A stretch of 64,000 nucleotides of DNA. Source: Myxococcales bacterium (GTDB taxonomy: Bacteria; Myxococcota_A; Polyangia; Polyangiales; GCA-016699535). Shown here piece after piece: positions 62,866 to 64,000 of the stretch. The notes under the pieces were generated by a model. The model had not been told where the DNA came from and did no database searches. It worked only from the letters and a program-made list of their open reading frames with translations. Each line of letters begins with the position of its first letter. The stretch's first letter is position 1. The position numbers were made by a program, and so were the translations under genes. The stretch is from positions 124,001-188,000 of the forward strand of contig JACKDX010000001.1 in the NCBI GenBank assembly GCA_020633325.1. The letters run 5' to 3'.

Positions 62866-62893
62866 AGTATATCTATGAAACCTTCCCGTCCAA
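62866..62893 (-). promoter_or_regulatory. Promoter of the iron-permease-family gene
   Basis: Minus-strand -35 TTGGAC (62888-62893), 16-bp spacer, -10 TATACT (62866-62871). Seven bases separate the -10 from the ATG at 62858, so transcription should begin on or next to the start codon. Confidence 0.55.
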
Positions 62894-63305
62894 GGGGGAA
62901 ATGCCCGTAATGGGGTACTCGGCAGCCCGGCTCGGGGCCCTCTTGTCCCGTTCGGGGATGATGCCGGCAGCGTGTGGCCTATGCCGTGCCTGGGCGGGAC
63001 TAGACCTGTGGCCCAGTTCCCGGAGGCGCCTTGACCTCAGAGCCTAGTTTCGATCCTAGGTGAGGACACGTGTTCCCACCGGTAGGGAGAGGGGGGCAGT
63101 TTGACCACACTGCGGTCTCACTTGCGCGGCACCCAAGGACCACGGGATACGGAACCGCTCCACAGGCTAACTTGCGCTAATTGTTTTGAAATCATATGGT
63201 TTGCGCCATCGTTTGATTGGCGACGGAAATGGGATCGATATTTGCTTACATGTATAAGGTGGGGATAAGAGTCATCGGGGGAAGGCACACGGACGTACCT
63301 TGCAA
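62894..63305. other. Intergenic stretch, 412 bp, GC-rich with hairpins
   Basis: No gene found. The stretch contains several self-complementary segments: a bulged hairpin at 63035-63065 (CCTCA/TGAGG and CCTAG/CTAGG arms, loop TTTCGAT), a CCCG-TT-CGGGG hairpin near 62965, and a GC-rich run before it. This could be a structured non-coding RNA or the 5' region of the next gene. It does not match the conserved cores of tmRNA, RNase P RNA, SRP RNA or 6S RNA as far as I can see. Confidence 0.35.
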
Positions 63306-63995
63306 ATGAACGCATTCACGACTAAGTCTCTGGCTGTGACCAACGCGATCAAGGGCCCCGTAGCGGCGATGTTCCTGCTGCTTGCCTCTTCCACCGCGGT
63401 CGCTCAGGGTACAAGCATGATCGACCTTGAGAGCGCGCGCGAGCAGCTGCGCTACGAACCCAAGGTCGCTGAAGTGGTGCGCAAGTGTCTCGAGTACTTC
63501 CGCGTGAGCCCGGAGAATTTCGATGACATGAGGCGTGCGGCACGTCAGCGCGCCGCGCTTCCTCTTCTTGCAGGCGGCTACCGCTTTGACGTGGACGACT
63601 TCGCCCGAAAGGAACAGCAGCAAATCACAGCCCCTCGCCGCAACGAGGAGGACACCCAGAGGCAGGCCCATGCATTTACCATTGGTGCCGTCTGGGACTT
63701 ACGCGAGCTCGTATTCAATCCGGCTGAAGTCCAAGTTTACGGCATCATCGGCGTGCAGCGCGACCTTTTGCTTGAGGCGACCAGGACCTACTATTTGCGT
63801 CGGCAGCTACTGTTACGCCTTTTGTTGCGACCCCCTGAAGATGAGGTGGCGCGCGAAGCACTCAATCTTCGTATCGATGAGTTTACGGCGCTCCTCGACG
63901 TCTTGACCGGTGGCTGGTTTACACGCACCACTGAGGTACGATCGCGGAAAACGAAAATGCAAGGCGCCGCCGCCCCAAGTAGCCAAGCACGCTAA
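63306..63995 (+). CDS. Secreted protein, unknown
   Basis: From ATG 63306 the 229-residue protein has a signal peptide (GPVAAMFLLLASSTAVAQG). A mostly helical body follows: LRYEPKVAEVVRKCLEYFRV, WDLRELVFNPAEVQVYGI, and a leucine-rich amphipathic helix TRTYYLRRQLLLRLLLRPPEDE. An upstream TTG (63300) is in frame. The NPAEVQVYG...RDLLLEATR.YY.R..L pattern faintly recalls the helical hairpins of TolC-like proteins, which is weak. It is probably periplasmic; function is unknown. Confidence 0.65.
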   Translation: MNAFTTKSLAVTNAIKGPVAAMFLLLASSTAVAQGTSMIDLESAREQLRYEPKVAEVVRKCLEYFRVSPENFDDMRRAARQRAALPLLAGGYRFDVDDFARKEQQQITAPRRNEEDTQRQAHAFTIGAVWDLRELVFNPAEVQVYGIIGVQRDLLLEATRTYYLRRQLLLRLLLRPPEDEVAREALNLRIDEFTALLDVLTGGWFTRTTEVRSRKTKMQGAAAPSSQAR

Positions 63996-64000
63996 CGGCT

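Noticed and set aside
62894..63200. tmRNA, RNase P RNA, SRP RNA or 6S RNA
   Set aside because: None of the conserved core sequences of these RNAs is present; only generic hairpins were found.

Overview
The window reads as a chromosomal segment of a Gram-negative bacterium from the Myxococcota / former Deltaproteobacteria. Reasons: many small secreted lipoproteins, FHA, PilZ, DUF4388-DnaJ and Cys-rich proteins, an FHA fragment of the style common in myxobacteria, and full Gram-negative machinery (YidC with a periplasmic domain, outer-membrane porin, AmgK). No 16S or other taxonomic marker is present, so the assignment stops at phylum level.

Layout. 1-9.5 kb: the 3' end of a DsbD N-domain gene plus a redoxin; a PilZ-TM-AMIN-like protein divergent from a tail-anchored double-FHA protein; a tight minus-strand operon of two unknown genes, coaX and an orphan FecCD permease; two cell-surface lipoprotein or Cys-rich genes. 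9.5-17 kb: a secreted S41 peptidase, two tandem paralogous lipoproteins with an unusual second lipobox-like segment, and a trypsin-like lipoprotein. 17-29.7 kb: a degraded accessory island holding broken pieces of glpD, a flhA/sctV export gate, an FHA gene, a methionyl-tRNA synthetase and an AAA ATPase. It also holds an intact McrBC restriction pair and a Phd/VapC-type toxin-antitoxin pair that sit between two perfect 48-bp direct repeats, an intact ISNCY element with its target duplication, the relic of a second one, and a frameshifted lipoprotein. 29.7-35.9 kb: a nitrite-reduction cluster (NirK fused to cytochrome c, an FGE-like protein, SCO1, an outer-membrane porin, a cytochrome c lipoprotein, plus NnrS) ending at a tRNA-Arg(CCT). 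36-50 kb: housekeeping genes (ligA, pcnB, nagZ, hflX, ttcA, cysS) mixed with lineage-specific genes. 50-64 kb: radC, then the conserved rpmH-rnpA-yidD-yidC-jag run usually found near the replication origin, a vWA lipoprotein, rsmG and amgK divergent with overlapping start codons, a protein with three DsbA domains in one chain, aroF, an FmdB-type zinc ribbon protein, an iron-permease-family protein and an uncharacterised secreted protein.

How parts work together. The nirK operon forms a periplasmic electron and substrate route: cytochrome c lipoprotein to NirK-cytochrome, SCO1 for copper delivery, a porin for outer-membrane passage, and NnrS against the nitric oxide produced. The rpmH-jag run couples ribosome and RNase P production to membrane protein insertion. 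McrBC is a DNA-modification-dependent defence and appears to have arrived as a 4.8-kb cassette with the toxin-antitoxin pair. The most unusual signals are the 48-bp repeats made from the 3' end of an FHA gene, the paralogous lipoproteins with two lipobox-like sites, the triple-DsbA chain, and several promoters whose -10 element lies only about 7 bp from the start codon, suggesting leaderless mRNAs.
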